A DNA stretch of 64,000 bases, taken from NCBI RefSeq assembly GCF_051133435.1, contig NZ_JBPGNY010000003.1, positions 124,001 to 188,000 of the forward strand, read 5' to 3'. A program made the translations under genes and the position numbers. Positions 55,012 through 62,768 of this stretch are shown in pieces. The notes below the pieces were generated by a model. That model saw only the letters and a list, made by a program, of their open reading frames with translations, ran no database searches and was not told where the DNA came from. Origin of the DNA: JAAYAO01 sp051133435. Its GTDB lineage: Bacteria > Actinomycetota > Actinomycetes > Propionibacteriales > Propionibacteriaceae. Numbering within the stretch: position 1 is the stretch's first letter; each line of letters starts with the position of its first letter.

Positions 55012-56931
55012 ATGTCTGTTGCGATGCACCTCTGTCCGCCCGATCTGATCCGGGTCTCGCGCGAACTCGGCCACGATCCCGACGTGGTGTTGCACGGTGG
55101 CGGGAACACCTCGCACAAGACCACCACGACCGACATCGACGGTCGGTCGATCGAGGTGATGTGGATGAAGGCCAGCGGCAGCGACCTGGCCACCGTCACC
55201 GCGTCCGGCTTCGCTCCCCTGAGACTGGAACGACTGCGACAGTTACTGCCGCCGACCGTGGTGCCCGACGACCTGCTCGTCAACGAGTTGCGATGCGCAC
55301 TGCTGCAGGCCGATGCCCCCGATCCCTCGATCGAATCACTGCTGCACGCTGCGTTCCCCGAACCCTGGGTGCTGCATTCGCATCCCGACCTGTTGTTGTC
55401 GATCACGCATTCTCCTCAGGCAGCGCAACGGCTCGCCGCTCTGGACGAACGCGTGGCCGTGGTCGACTACGCGATGCCCGGGCCCGACCTGGTGGCGGTG
55501 ATCAGCACCGTGCTGGCCGAACAGCACCCCGATGCGGTGATCGTGTTGAACCACGGCATCTTCGTCGCCGGGAACACCGCCGATGAGGCCCTCGCTCGCC
55601 ACAACAGCATCCTGGAGACACTGGCTCGCGACCTGCCGGAACAATCCCCCGTTACCCATCCGGCCGCCTTGAACCCCGACCCGCGGGCACTGGCCGAACT
55701 GCGCCGGGACGTGGCCGAGCTGGCCGGACGTCCCTTGATTGCCAAGGTCCAGGCCGACCCCCAGATCGCCGCGTGGTTGCAGGACGAAGATCTTCTGGCC
55801 GCCACCCAGGCCGGGCCTCTGACCCCCGATCACGTCACCTGGACCAAACCTTGGCCGTTGCTCGGACGCGATATCGCGGGCTTTGCGGAGCGGTACCGCG
55901 GCTACGTCGACGCGAACCGCGGCCGCCGCACCCGGGAGTTCGTCGAACTCGACCCGGCGCCACGGGTGGTGATCGACCCCGAGCTGGGCCTGGTGACCTT
56001 CGGACGCACGCCGGCGGAGGCCGGGGCGGCCGGCGACATCGCCCGCCACACCTTGGGCGCCATCGAACGGGCGCAGGGCCTGGGCGGTTACCTGCCGGTC
56101 GGTGATGACCATGTGTTCGACCTCGAGTATTGGACCCTGCAGCAGCAGAAGGCGGCCCGGCGACGGTTGCCGAGCAAGGCCGGCCGGGTCGCCCTGGTCA
56201 CCGGTGCGGCCAGTGGTATCGGCCGAGCCTGCGCCCGCGCCCTGCTGGACGACGGTGCCGCGGTGATCGGCTGGGATCTCAACCCGGACGTGGTTGACGC
56301 CTTCGACGAGCCGGGCTGGTTCGGTCACCGCGTCGATGTCACCGACGAGGCCGCGGTCATCGCCGCTCTGGACGAAGCGGTGCTCCGTTTCGGCGGGCTC
56401 GACATCATCGTTGTGGCGGCCGGGGTCTTCCCCTCGGCGGCCGATTTGGGTGATCTCGACCTGGCCACCTGGCGCAAGGTGATGGCGGTCAACGTCGATG
56501 CGGTGACCGCTCTGTTCACCCACGCGGCCGGGTTGTTGGCCCTGGCTGCCGACCACGGGCACGTGGTGGTGATCGCGTCCAAGAATGTGGTGGCACCCGG
56601 CCCGGGGGCTGCAGCCTATTCGGCGTCGAAGGCCGCCCTGACCCAACTGAGCCGGGTGGCGGCCCTGGAGTGGGCGTCCGCCGGCGTGCGGGTGAATCTG
56701 CTGCACCCCGACGCCGTTTTCGATACCGGACTGTGGTCACCCGAGTTGTTGCAGGCGCGGGCCAGTCATTACGGCATGAGCGTCGAGGAATACAAGCGAC
56801 GCAATCTGCTGCGCACCGAGATCACCAGTATGGACGTCGGACGGCTCGCGGCGGCAATGGCAGGACCACTGTTCGACTGCACCACCGGCGCACAGGTGCC
56901 GATCGATGGTGGCAGCGACCGAATCATCTGA
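55012..56931 (+). CDS. Class II aldolase - short-chain dehydrogenase fusion
   Basis: A 639-residue bifunctional protein. Residues 1-260 are a class II (zinc) aldolase with HGGGNTS (28-34), KASGSDL (53-59), HSHPD (122-126) and NHGIFV (180-185), so the metal site is intact. Residues about 390-639 are an SDR with VALVTGAASGIGRAC and the catalytic YSASKAAL near 535. The layout matches rhamnulose-1-phosphate aldolase/dehydrogenase fusions, which cleave 1-phosphoketoses and oxidise the aldehyde. Here it should act on 5-deoxy- or 5-methylthio-ribulose 1-phosphate. Confidence 0.88.
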   Translation: MSVAMHLCPPDLIRVSRELGHDPDVVLHGGGNTSHKTTTTDIDGRSIEVMWMKASGSDLATVTASGFAPLRLERLRQLLPPTVVPDDLLVNELRCALLQADAPDPSIESLLHAAFPEPWVLHSHPDLLLSITHSPQAAQRLAALDERVAVVDYAMPGPDLVAVISTVLAEQHPDAVIVLNHGIFVAGNTADEALARHNSILETLARDLPEQSPVTHPAALNPDPRALAELRRDVAELAGRPLIAKVQADPQIAAWLQDEDLLAATQAGPLTPDHVTWTKPWPLLGRDIAGFAERYRGYVDANRGRRTREFVELDPAPRVVIDPELGLVTFGRTPAEAGAAGDIARHTLGAIERAQGLGGYLPVGDDHVFDLEYWTLQQQKAARRRLPSKAGRVALVTGAASGIGRACARALLDDGAAVIGWDLNPDVVDAFDEPGWFGHRVDVTDEAAVIAALDEAVLRFGGLDIIVVAAGVFPSAADLGDLDLATWRKVMAVNVDAVTALFTHAAGLLALAADHGHVVVIASKNVVAPGPGAAAYSASKAALTQLSRVAALEWASAGVRVNLLHPDAVFDTGLWSPELLQARASHYGMSVEEYKRRNLLRTEITSMDVGRLAAAMAGPLFDCTTGAQVPIDGGSDRII

Positions 56932-56943
56932 AGGGACACGTTC

Positions 56944-57336
56944 ATGAAACACGGTCACATCGACGAGGTCGAGTTGCGTCACGGCGACTGGGGCCCCGCC
57001 TACCTGATCCAGGACCCGTCCAGTGACACAGGCGTGCTGGTGCTGCGTCCGGGCGATGCCATGACCAACCACATCCACGAGCACTGCGACGAATCGTTCT
57101 TCATCATCGAGGGCACCGCGACCCTGTGGATCGACTGTGCCGAGTCCTACGAGTTGCGGCCCGGTGATCTGTACCGATGCCCGCCGAACGAAATGCACTA
57201 CTTCGTCAACAACAGCGATCGGCTCTTCCGGTTGCTGTTCATCAAGTCACCGGCCAGCCCGGGCGACACCATCAACCTCCCCTGGGAGCCCGGGCAGCCC
57301 AAGCCCAGTCTCCCGACCCAACGAAAGGACGACTGA
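56944..57336 (+). CDS. Single-domain cupin
   Basis: A 130-residue metal-binding cupin. Motif 1 is complete (GDAMTNHIHEHCDESFFIIEG: H-x-H-x4-E) and motif 2 is GDLYRCPPNEMHYFVNN. Cupins take part in sulfur or phosphate sugar chemistry: one is the methylsulfurylase of the R. rubrum methylthioxylulose route, others are sugar isomerases. It is 13 bp after the aldolase gene. Confidence 0.8.
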   Translation: MKHGHIDEVELRHGDWGPAYLIQDPSSDTGVLVLRPGDAMTNHIHEHCDESFFIIEGTATLWIDCAESYELRPGDLYRCPPNEMHYFVNNSDRLFRLLFIKSPASPGDTINLPWEPGQPKPSLPTQRKDD

Positions 57337-57338
57337 CC

Positions 57339-58220
57339 ATGGCGGATCTCGAGGGCAATATCGACGCAGATCAGTTCGCGACGTCACAACCACAGGAAAC
57401 TCCCGGTTTCCATGTCAAGGGTGCCGGCCAGCTCGACTTCGGCATCCGACACCGCTTGGCCCGCATCTTCCGTGAGGACGGGCGCACCGTGATGTTGGCC
57501 TTCGATCACGGCTACTTCCAGGGGCCCACCAGCGGCTTGGAGCGGGTGGATCTCAACATCGTCCCCCTGGCCCCTCATGCCGACGCACTGATGGCGACCC
57601 GCGGCATCATCCGCTCGGTCATTCCGGCCGGGTGTGACAACGCCCTGGTGCTGCGGGCTTCCGGCGGGCCCTCGATCCTGAAGGAACTGTCCGACGAACG
57701 CGTCGCGATGGAGATGCGCGATGCCGCCCGGATCGACGCCGCCGCCGTCGCGGTGCAGGTATTTATCGGCGGGGAGCACGAGACGCAGTCGATCAAGAAC
57801 CTCAACGAGATGATCGATGCCGGCCTCGACTACGGCATTCCGGTGCTGGGTGTGACCGCGGTGGGACGGGACTTGGTGCGCGACGCGCGCTACCTCGGTT
57901 TGGCCACCCGGATCATCGCCGAGTTCGGCGCCCAGATGGTGAAGACCTACTACTGCGACGACTTCGAGAAGGTCACCGCGGCCTGCCCGGTGCCGATCAT
58001 CATGGCCGGCGGCAAGAAGCTGCCGATCGGCGACGCGCTCACGATGGCTCGTCGGGCGATCGATGCGGGTGCCGCCGGGGTGGACATGGGTCGCAACATC
58101 TTCCAGCGGACGCGTCCCGAGGCGATGATCCAGGCCGTCAACGCCGTGGTGCACGACGGCTTGCAGCCCGGCGAGGCCGAGGAGATGTACCGCGACCTGT
58201 CGGACGGTGCCGACGACTGA
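57339..58220 (+). CDS. lsrF: LsrF-type 3-hydroxy-5-phosphonooxypentane-2,4-dione thiolase
   Basis: A 293-residue class I aldolase-fold enzyme highly like E. coli LsrF. MLAFDHGYFQGPTSGLERVD, MATRGIIRSVIPAG, VKTYYCDDFEKV (Lys 202) and MAGGKKLPIGDAL align with it; the active Lys is kept. LsrF transfers the acetyl group of a phosphorylated pentanedione to CoA, giving acetyl-CoA and DHAP. No lsrK or lsrG is nearby. A strong terminator follows. Confidence 0.9.
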   Translation: MADLEGNIDADQFATSQPQETPGFHVKGAGQLDFGIRHRLARIFREDGRTVMLAFDHGYFQGPTSGLERVDLNIVPLAPHADALMATRGIIRSVIPAGCDNALVLRASGGPSILKELSDERVAMEMRDAARIDAAAVAVQVFIGGEHETQSIKNLNEMIDAGLDYGIPVLGVTAVGRDLVRDARYLGLATRIIAEFGAQMVKTYYCDDFEKVTAACPVPIIMAGGKKLPIGDALTMARRAIDAGAAGVDMGRNIFQRTRPEAMIQAVNAVVHDGLQPGEAEEMYRDLSDGADD

Positions 58221-58238
58221 CCGCCGGCCCCCTGACGA

Positions 58239-58291
58239 GACGGTGCGGCCGTCCGGGTGTTGATTGCCCGGACGGCCGCACCGTCCTTTTT
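58239..58291 (+). terminator. Strong rho-independent terminator
   Basis: A perfect 19-bp stem (58239-58257 with 58267-58285) with a 9-nt loop, followed by C and TTTTT. It ends the rightward operon and is the clearest terminator in the window. Confidence 0.9.
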
Positions 58292-58318
58292 CTGTTCCGG
58301 CTGCTGCAGGCCTGGCTG

Positions 58319-58504
58319 TCAGCCGACGAAGCCCAGCAGAGCACCGCAGATGCCACAGATCACACCCAGCACCGCAGCGGTGTACAGCAACTTGGAGGCG
58401 GTCGGATCGGGGCGGCCGCGCATCAGGCGGATGATCACGAAACCGAAGAAGCTCAGCACGGCCAGCGCGCCGACGATCATGATGACCCAGAGCAAAGGAC
58501 TCAT
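58319..58504 (-). CDS. Small two-helix membrane protein
   Basis: A 61-residue protein with two hydrophobic helices (LLWVIMIVGALAVLSFFGF and LLYTAAVLGVICGICGALLG), a basic loop RLMRGRPDP, and Cys in the second. Coupled to the next gene upstream by ATGA. Unknown. Confidence 0.65.
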   Translation of the reverse strand: MSPLLWVIMIVGALAVLSFFGFVIIRLMRGRPDPTASKLLYTAAVLGVICGICGALLGFVG

Positions 58505-58752
58505 CGCTTCATCACTCCCGTCAGGGCGAAGCTCACACCGATCACCGCGGCCACCGCGGCGGCGACATAGGCGACGGTGCGCAAGGTGGACGCGAGATCT
58601 CCCGAGACCATGTGGGAGACGATGTAGCTGATGACCGCGATGGCGCCGACGACGCTGACGCCGATCACCTGGAGCTTGAAGATTCCGGCCATTGCGGTGG
58701 ATCCGGCGGATCGTCCGCTGGATGGTCGTGGTTCGTGGCTTTCGGTGGTCAT
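58501..58752 (-). CDS. Small two-helix membrane protein
   Basis: An 83-residue protein: polar N-terminus (TTESHEPRPSSGRSAGS), then two helices (LQVIGVSVVGAIAVISYIV and VAYVAAAVAAVIGVSFALTG). First gene of a pair preceded by the dyad at 58834. No family recognised; a stress-response role fits the shared operator. Confidence 0.65.
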   Translation of the reverse strand: MTTESHEPRPSSGRSAGSTAMAGIFKLQVIGVSVVGAIAVISYIVSHMVSGDLASTLRTVAYVAAAVAAVIGVSFALTGVMKR

Positions 58753-58833
58753 GAGTGAACCCCTTCGCGATTGCCTCTGGTGGCACCAGAACAACAGAGG
58801 TCGGGGCCACCGCGCTACGGTTCGGCGACTACT

Positions 58834-58849
58834 CATGACGAATGTCATG
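58834..58849. promoter_or_regulatory. Probable operator, near-copy of that at 42105
   Basis: CATGAC-GAAT-GTCATG is a perfect dyad, and the inner TGACGAATGTCATG differs from the element at 42105-42118 at two positions. It lies 84 bp upstream of the ATG at 58752. Confidence 0.6.
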
Positions 58850-58870
58850 GGTACCGGCCGCACACGACAG

Positions 58871-58904
58871 ACAGGGCCGAACCCCGTGCTGGGGTCGGCC
58901 CTGT
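58871..58904 (-). terminator. Hairpin after the His-rich protein gene
   Basis: ACAGGGCCGA(A)CCCC pairs with its complement across GTGCT, with one bulged A. It lies between the His-rich gene and the divergently regulated membrane-protein pair. Confidence 0.55.
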
Positions 58905-58950
58905 TTCGCGAGTCGGTCAAGCAGGGGTTCGCTCGCGCGCACCCGCCCGG

Positions 58951-59244
58951 TCAGTGCTCGTCGTAGTGATCTCCGTGCTCGGCATGGCGGTGGCCGTCGT
59001 GGATGTAGTCGACGTGGTCGTCGTGCTTGACGGCCTCGTGGCCGCAGCCTTCACCGTGCTCGTGCTCGGCCTTGGAGTGCTCGGCCGGGGCATGGCACTC
59101 GTCGTAGTGATCTCCGTGCTCGGCGTGCCGGTGGCCGTCGTGGATGTAGTCGACGTGGTCGTCGTGCTTGACGGCCTCGTGGCCGCAGCCCTCGCCGTGC
59201 TCGTGCTCGGCCTTGGTGTGTTCTGCCACCTTGTGGTCGGTCAT
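58951..59244 (-). CDS. His-rich metal-binding protein, duplicated
   Basis: A 97-residue protein made of two nearly identical units (KAEHEHGEGCGHEAVKHDDH, then VDYIHDGHRHAEHGDHYDE) joined by a short linker. Each unit holds about ten His residues and CGH, suited to bind several zinc, nickel or copper ions. A second, exact copy of the unit is visible even in the DNA. It is downstream of the ArsR regulator and probably stores or delivers the metal that ArsR senses. Confidence 0.85.
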   Translation of the reverse strand: MTDHKVAEHTKAEHEHGEGCGHEAVKHDDHVDYIHDGHRHAEHGDHYDECHAPAEHSKAEHEHGEGCGHEAVKHDDHVDYIHDGHRHAEHGDHYDEH

Positions 59245-59265
59245 GGCGCTTCCTGCTTTCTGAGG

Positions 59266-59571
59266 TCAGTCCTCGGAATGGGGCATCGGTTCCTGCACAT
59301 GGACGAGGGCATCGGCGACGACGTGGGCGACGTGCTCGTCGGCAATGGCGTAGATCATTGCCTTACCGCGCCTGGTCGCGGTTACCAGGCCCGCCTGCCG
59401 CAGTGTCTTGAGGTGCTGCGACACCAGCGGCTGCGACATTCCGGTCGCCTCGGCGAGCGCCCCGACAGTCATCGGTTCGCTCTCGAGGATCCGAACCAGC
59501 CACAGCCGTGACTCGTTGCCGAGCACCTTGAAGAGTTCGGCAGCCTGCTCCAGCCCCTCTTCCTTGTGCAT
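59266..59571 (-). CDS. ArsR/SmtB-family metal-sensing repressor
   Basis: A 101-residue winged-helix repressor. FKVLGNESRLWLVRILESEP, GMSQPLVSQHLKTLRQAGLV and AHVVADALVHVQ are classic. C-terminal HVAHVV with nearby His and Glu may form the metal site (alpha-5 type), fitting zinc. ATG at 59571; the region before it is AT-rich with ATATAAAC, probably promoter and operator. Confidence 0.85.
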   Translation of the reverse strand: MHKEEGLEQAAELFKVLGNESRLWLVRILESEPMTVGALAEATGMSQPLVSQHLKTLRQAGLVTATRRGKAMIYAIADEHVAHVVADALVHVQEPMPHSED

Positions 59572-59682
59572 GACCCCAGTCAACCATAGATATAAACAAA
59601 TCGCAATACTTTAATAGATGGGAGTCGTTCTCATTACGGTTAGAGAAGCCCTCTCCGCGTCCAGCGACCCGATCCCCTTCCC

Positions 59683-59741
59683 GCAACCCGAACTCGCTCC
59701 TGCGTCACATGGTTCGTGACGCAGGAGCGAGTTCGGGTTGC
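59683..59741. repeat. 26-bp perfect inverted repeat, 7-nt loop
   Basis: The left arm GCAACCCGAACTCGCTCCTG... (59683-59708) is the exact reverse complement of 59716-59741. It lies between arsR and the tyrosine phenol-lyase gene. It is longer than an ordinary terminator and has no T-run, so it may be a palindromic element. Confidence 0.75.
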
Positions 59742-59790
59742 ATATGCGAGGAAGCCGGACGCGCCGGTCGTCCCGACGCGCCCGCTTCGT

Positions 59791-61200
59791 TCAGGGGAGC
59801 GGTTCGAAGCGGGCTTGGAAGAACCGCAGATACTTCGGCTCGTAGACCATCTTCAGACCCTGCACCGACTCCCGCTCGTCGTAACACTGCTTGACCGCCC
59901 CGGCCACCACGTCCATGTGGGCCTGGGTGTAGACCCGCCGCGGGATCGTCAGGCGGGTCAGCTCGAGCTTCGGACGGCGGTGCTCGCCGGTTTCGGGATC
60001 CCGTCCGGCCGAGACGATGCCACGCTCCATCGAGCGGATGCCCGAGTCGAGGTAGAGCTGCCAGGCCAGCGACTGGGCTGGAAACTGTTCCTGCTCGAGG
60101 TGCGGGTAGAAGGCCCGGGCATCCAGGAAGATGCCGTGCCCGCCGACCGGTTTCACGAAGGGGATCTCCCACTGCTCCAGCAGCATGCCGAGGTAGCGCA
60201 CCTGCCCCACCCGCGACTTCATGTAGTCGTCGTCGATCGATTCGCGGATGCCGATCGCCATCGCTTCCATGTCACGTCCGGCCATGCCGCCGTAGGTGTG
60301 CAGGCCCTCGTACACCACGACCAGGTTGCGGGCCTCGTCGTAGACGTCCTTGTCGTTGGTCGACAACCAACCACCGATGTTGACCAGCGGATCCTTCTTG
60401 CCCGACATCGTCGCGCCGTCGGTGTAGGAGCAGAACTCCTTGAGAATCTCGGCGATCGACTTGTCGGCGTAGCCCTCCTCGCGCTCCTGGATGAACAGCG
60501 CGTTCTCGACCGCCCGGGTCGCGTCGAGGTAGATCGGGATGTTGTGCTTGGCGGTGAGTTCGCGCACGGCCTTGATGTTGGTCATGCTGATCGGCTGCCC
60601 GCCGGCCATGTTGACCGTGGCGGCCACACACACGTACGGGATCTGGTCGGCGCCGACCTCGTCGATCAGCTTCTGCAGCTTGTCGAGATCGACGTTGCCC
60701 TTGAACTCGAACTGGGACGAGGCGTCATGGGCCTCGTCGATCACCACGTCGTGGAAGGTCGCCCCGTTGGCTTCCTGGTGGTAACGGGTGGTGGTGAAGT
60801 ACATATTGCCCGGCAGGTGATTGCCCGGGCGGATCAAGGTGGTCGACAGCAGGTTCTCCGCACCGCGTCCCTGATGGGCCGGGACGAGGTACCGGTAGCC
60901 GTAGACCTCGCGGATGGTTTCTTCCAGGTGGTAGAAATTCTCACTGCCGGCATAGGCCTCGTCGCCGAGCATCATGCCCGCCCACTGGCGGTCGCTCATC
61001 GCGTTGGTGCCCGAGTCGGTGAGCAGGTCGATGTACACATCTCGGCTGTGCAGTAGGAAGGTGTTGTAACCGGCTTCGGCGATCGCGGTCTCGCGTTGTG
61101 TGCGAGTGGTCATGTGCAGCGGTTCGACGGCCTTGATTTTGTAAGGCTCGGCCCAACTGCGGCGATCCTGCTGTTGCCCCATGGTGTGGAGGCTCGGCAT
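59791..61200 (-). CDS. tpl: Tyrosine phenol-lyase (beta-tyrosinase)
   Basis: A 469-residue PLP enzyme that splits tyrosine to phenol, pyruvate and ammonia. The sequence follows tyrosine phenol-lyase, not tryptophanase: GTNAMSDRQWAGMMLGDEAY, QGRGAENLLSTTLI, GNMYFTTTRYHQE and SMERGIVSAGR, with the Arg that binds the tyrosine ring. PLP Lys lies in MSGKKDPLVNIGG (K269). GAGAGGAC lies 5 nt before the ATG at 61200. No tyrosine transporter is adjacent. Confidence 0.9.
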   Translation of the reverse strand: MPSLHTMGQQQDRRSWAEPYKIKAVEPLHMTTRTQRETAIAEAGYNTFLLHSRDVYIDLLTDSGTNAMSDRQWAGMMLGDEAYAGSENFYHLEETIREVYGYRYLVPAHQGRGAENLLSTTLIRPGNHLPGNMYFTTTRYHQEANGATFHDVVIDEAHDASSQFEFKGNVDLDKLQKLIDEVGADQIPYVCVAATVNMAGGQPISMTNIKAVRELTAKHNIPIYLDATRAVENALFIQEREEGYADKSIAEILKEFCSYTDGATMSGKKDPLVNIGGWLSTNDKDVYDEARNLVVVYEGLHTYGGMAGRDMEAMAIGIRESIDDDYMKSRVGQVRYLGMLLEQWEIPFVKPVGGHGIFLDARAFYPHLEQEQFPAQSLAWQLYLDSGIRSMERGIVSAGRDPETGEHRRPKLELTRLTIPRRVYTQAHMDVVAGAVKQCYDERESVQGLKMVYEPKYLRFFQARFEPLP

Positions 61201-61221
61201 GAATTGTCCTCTCGGTCGTTC

Positions 61222-61307
61222 GCCGGGCATCGTTGCCCGGCTGCCCGGAATGCTATTGCCTGGCCGGGTGCGCGGGATAGGTCCCCGGGCGGCCTCCAAT
61301 AGGTCCC
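61222..61307 (-). promoter_or_regulatory. Control region of the tpl gene
   Basis: A perfect hairpin GCCGGGCA-TCGT-TGCCCGGC (61222-61241) lies 22 nt before the ATG. Upstream are two direct repeats ATAGGTCCC (61277-61285, 61299-61307) exactly 22 bp apart, two helical turns, which could be an activator site. Confidence 0.5.
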
Positions 61308-61364
61308 TGACGACGGTGCTCGCTGCCGGACGCCGCGGGCCGTCGATACCGACCCTTCCCCTGC

Positions 61365-61387
61365 TATTATTTGACTGAGCACTCAGT
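61365..61387 (+). promoter_or_regulatory. Promoter and TetR operator
   Basis: An extended -10 TGCTATTAT (TATTAT at 61365-61370) is followed by ACTGAG-CA-CTCAGT (61374-61387), a perfect palindrome placed 17 bp before the ATG of the TetR gene, as for autorepression. Confidence 0.65.
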
Positions 61388-61404
61388 TAATCTAAGGGGG
61401 CACG

Positions 61405-62016
61405 ATGGCCGGACGGGTGAACCCCGAACGGGTCGCACGGAAACGGGAACAAATCGCCCTGACCGCTGGGCGGCTCTTCGCCACGAAGGGTTTCGAGGCG
61501 ACCAGCGTGGCCGACATTGCCGCGGCGGTCGGGGTCAGCCAGGGGACGATCTTCTACTACTTCACCGACAAGCCGGCGGTGTTTCGGGCGATCTTCGAGC
61601 GGGACCTGCCGGCGGCACAGCAACTCATTGCGTTGCACCACGATGCACCGCGAGCCCTACCCGCGATTTTGGAGGTGCTCAGCGAACTCGCCAGGGATGC
61701 TGCCGACCCCAGCGCGTCGGGCTTGGTCGTGGAACTGCTACGCCGCATCGAACACGACCCGGAACTGCTGGACGTGGTAAGGCGCACCGAGGAAGTGATC
61801 ACGATCGGCCTCAGCGAACTCATCACGCGCGGCATCGCGGAGGGTGACATCGACCCCAGCCTCGATCCGTTCGAAGCCGCGAAGTGGTTGCAGGCGATTG
61901 TCGACGCCGTCTACCTGAATGCACGCCCCGACCACTCCCCCGTGAAGGACCTGCGCCGCACGGCCCTCGGCTACCTTACTCGCCCCCACCGCTCAGGAGA
62001 ACCCGCTGATGTCTGA
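61405..62016 (+). CDS. TetR-family transcriptional regulator
   Basis: A 203-residue repressor. Helix-turn-helix at about 12-58 (ATSVADIAAAVGVSQGTIFY, YFTDKPAVFRAIFE). The C-terminal ligand domain has no telling motif. AAGGGGG lies before the ATG. The palindrome at 61374 is its likely site and covers its own promoter. It overlaps the next gene by 8 bp, so it probably represses that operon; the tpl gene is divergent and may also be a target. Confidence 0.85.
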   Translation: MAGRVNPERVARKREQIALTAGRLFATKGFEATSVADIAAAVGVSQGTIFYYFTDKPAVFRAIFERDLPAAQQLIALHHDAPRALPAILEVLSELARDAADPSASGLVVELLRRIEHDPELLDVVRRTEEVITIGLSELITRGIAEGDIDPSLDPFEAAKWLQAIVDAVYLNARPDHSPVKDLRRTALGYLTRPHRSGEPADV

Positions 62017-62700
62017 CAATGAGACCCGAGTTGCCATCCCAAAGGCCTGGGTCATCTCCTTCTGCCTCGCGGGCGCAGCCGCCGGCTTCGGCGCCTCCTT
62101 CATCGTGGGCCCGGTCGTGGACTGGCTGATCTCCCTGGTCGGGGGCGCGCCCGGCCCCCTGGAGATCGCAGCCCGCCTTCCGCGAGCGATGGTGGCACCC
62201 ATCCTCAGCGTCGGTGGCGCATTCCTGGGGCTGTGGTTCGCCGATGACTGGAGCAAGGACGTGGGCGAGGTGACTGTCTCGAACACCGGCGTCACCATCG
62301 CCACCGGAAAGGTCAAGCAGCACGTCGCTCGCGACCGGATCGGAGGCATCTTCACCGACGGCAAAGACCTCGTGGTGACCGATGCGGCGACGAACGAACT
62401 CTCGCGCACCAGGACCGACTCGGTGCTGGCCGGGCGACTCCAGCGCGCCTTCGAAGTGCGCGGGTACCCGTGGCAGGGGCGCTCCGACCCCCACGAGAAG
62501 GCGTACGTCACGTGGACCGATGGCGGCAACGGCCTGGATCGTCGGATCAACGACCTGCTCAGGACACGGCACCGAGCCTGCTTGACAACCGGGTGGGAGC
62601 TGCCGATGACGCGCGCGACCACCTACGAGCACTCGGCATCGCCGTCCGGGATCGGGACGACATCCAGCAGTATCGAGAAATCCCCAGCAGCGAACAGTGA
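62009..62700 (+). pseudogene. YqeB-like PH-domain membrane protein, frameshifted near 62575
   Basis: Frame one encodes an N-terminal membrane part (about residues 13-35 and 58-78) and a PH-like beta domain (VGEVTVSNTGVTIATGKVKQ, VARDRIGGIFTDGKDLVV) up to DRRINDLLRTRHRA. At about 62573-62575 the natural continuation moves to the next frame: LLDNRVGAADDARDHLRALG, IAVRDRDDIQQYREI and stop at 62698-62700. The first frame instead runs to 62899 with a composition unlike the family. One base appears missing. This could be a real mutation or a sequencing error. Confidence 0.7.
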
Positions 62701-62722
62701 GCCACCCCTCGGCATATCGTCC

Positions 62723-62744
62723 GTGTATCGAGAATTCGATACAC
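62723..62744. repeat. 9-bp perfect dyad before the FemABX-like gene
   Basis: GTGTATCGA-GAAT-TCGATACAC. TATCGAGAA also occurs at about 62668 and a TATCGAAAA at about 63955, flanking the gene. A possible repressor site. Confidence 0.4.
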
Positions 62745-62768
62745 CACCGCAACAAGGCACCGCGTTGA

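Noticed and set aside
59791..61200. Tryptophanase
   Set aside because: Residues around GTNAMSD, GRGAENLLS and SMERG follow tyrosine phenol-lyase and not tryptophanase.
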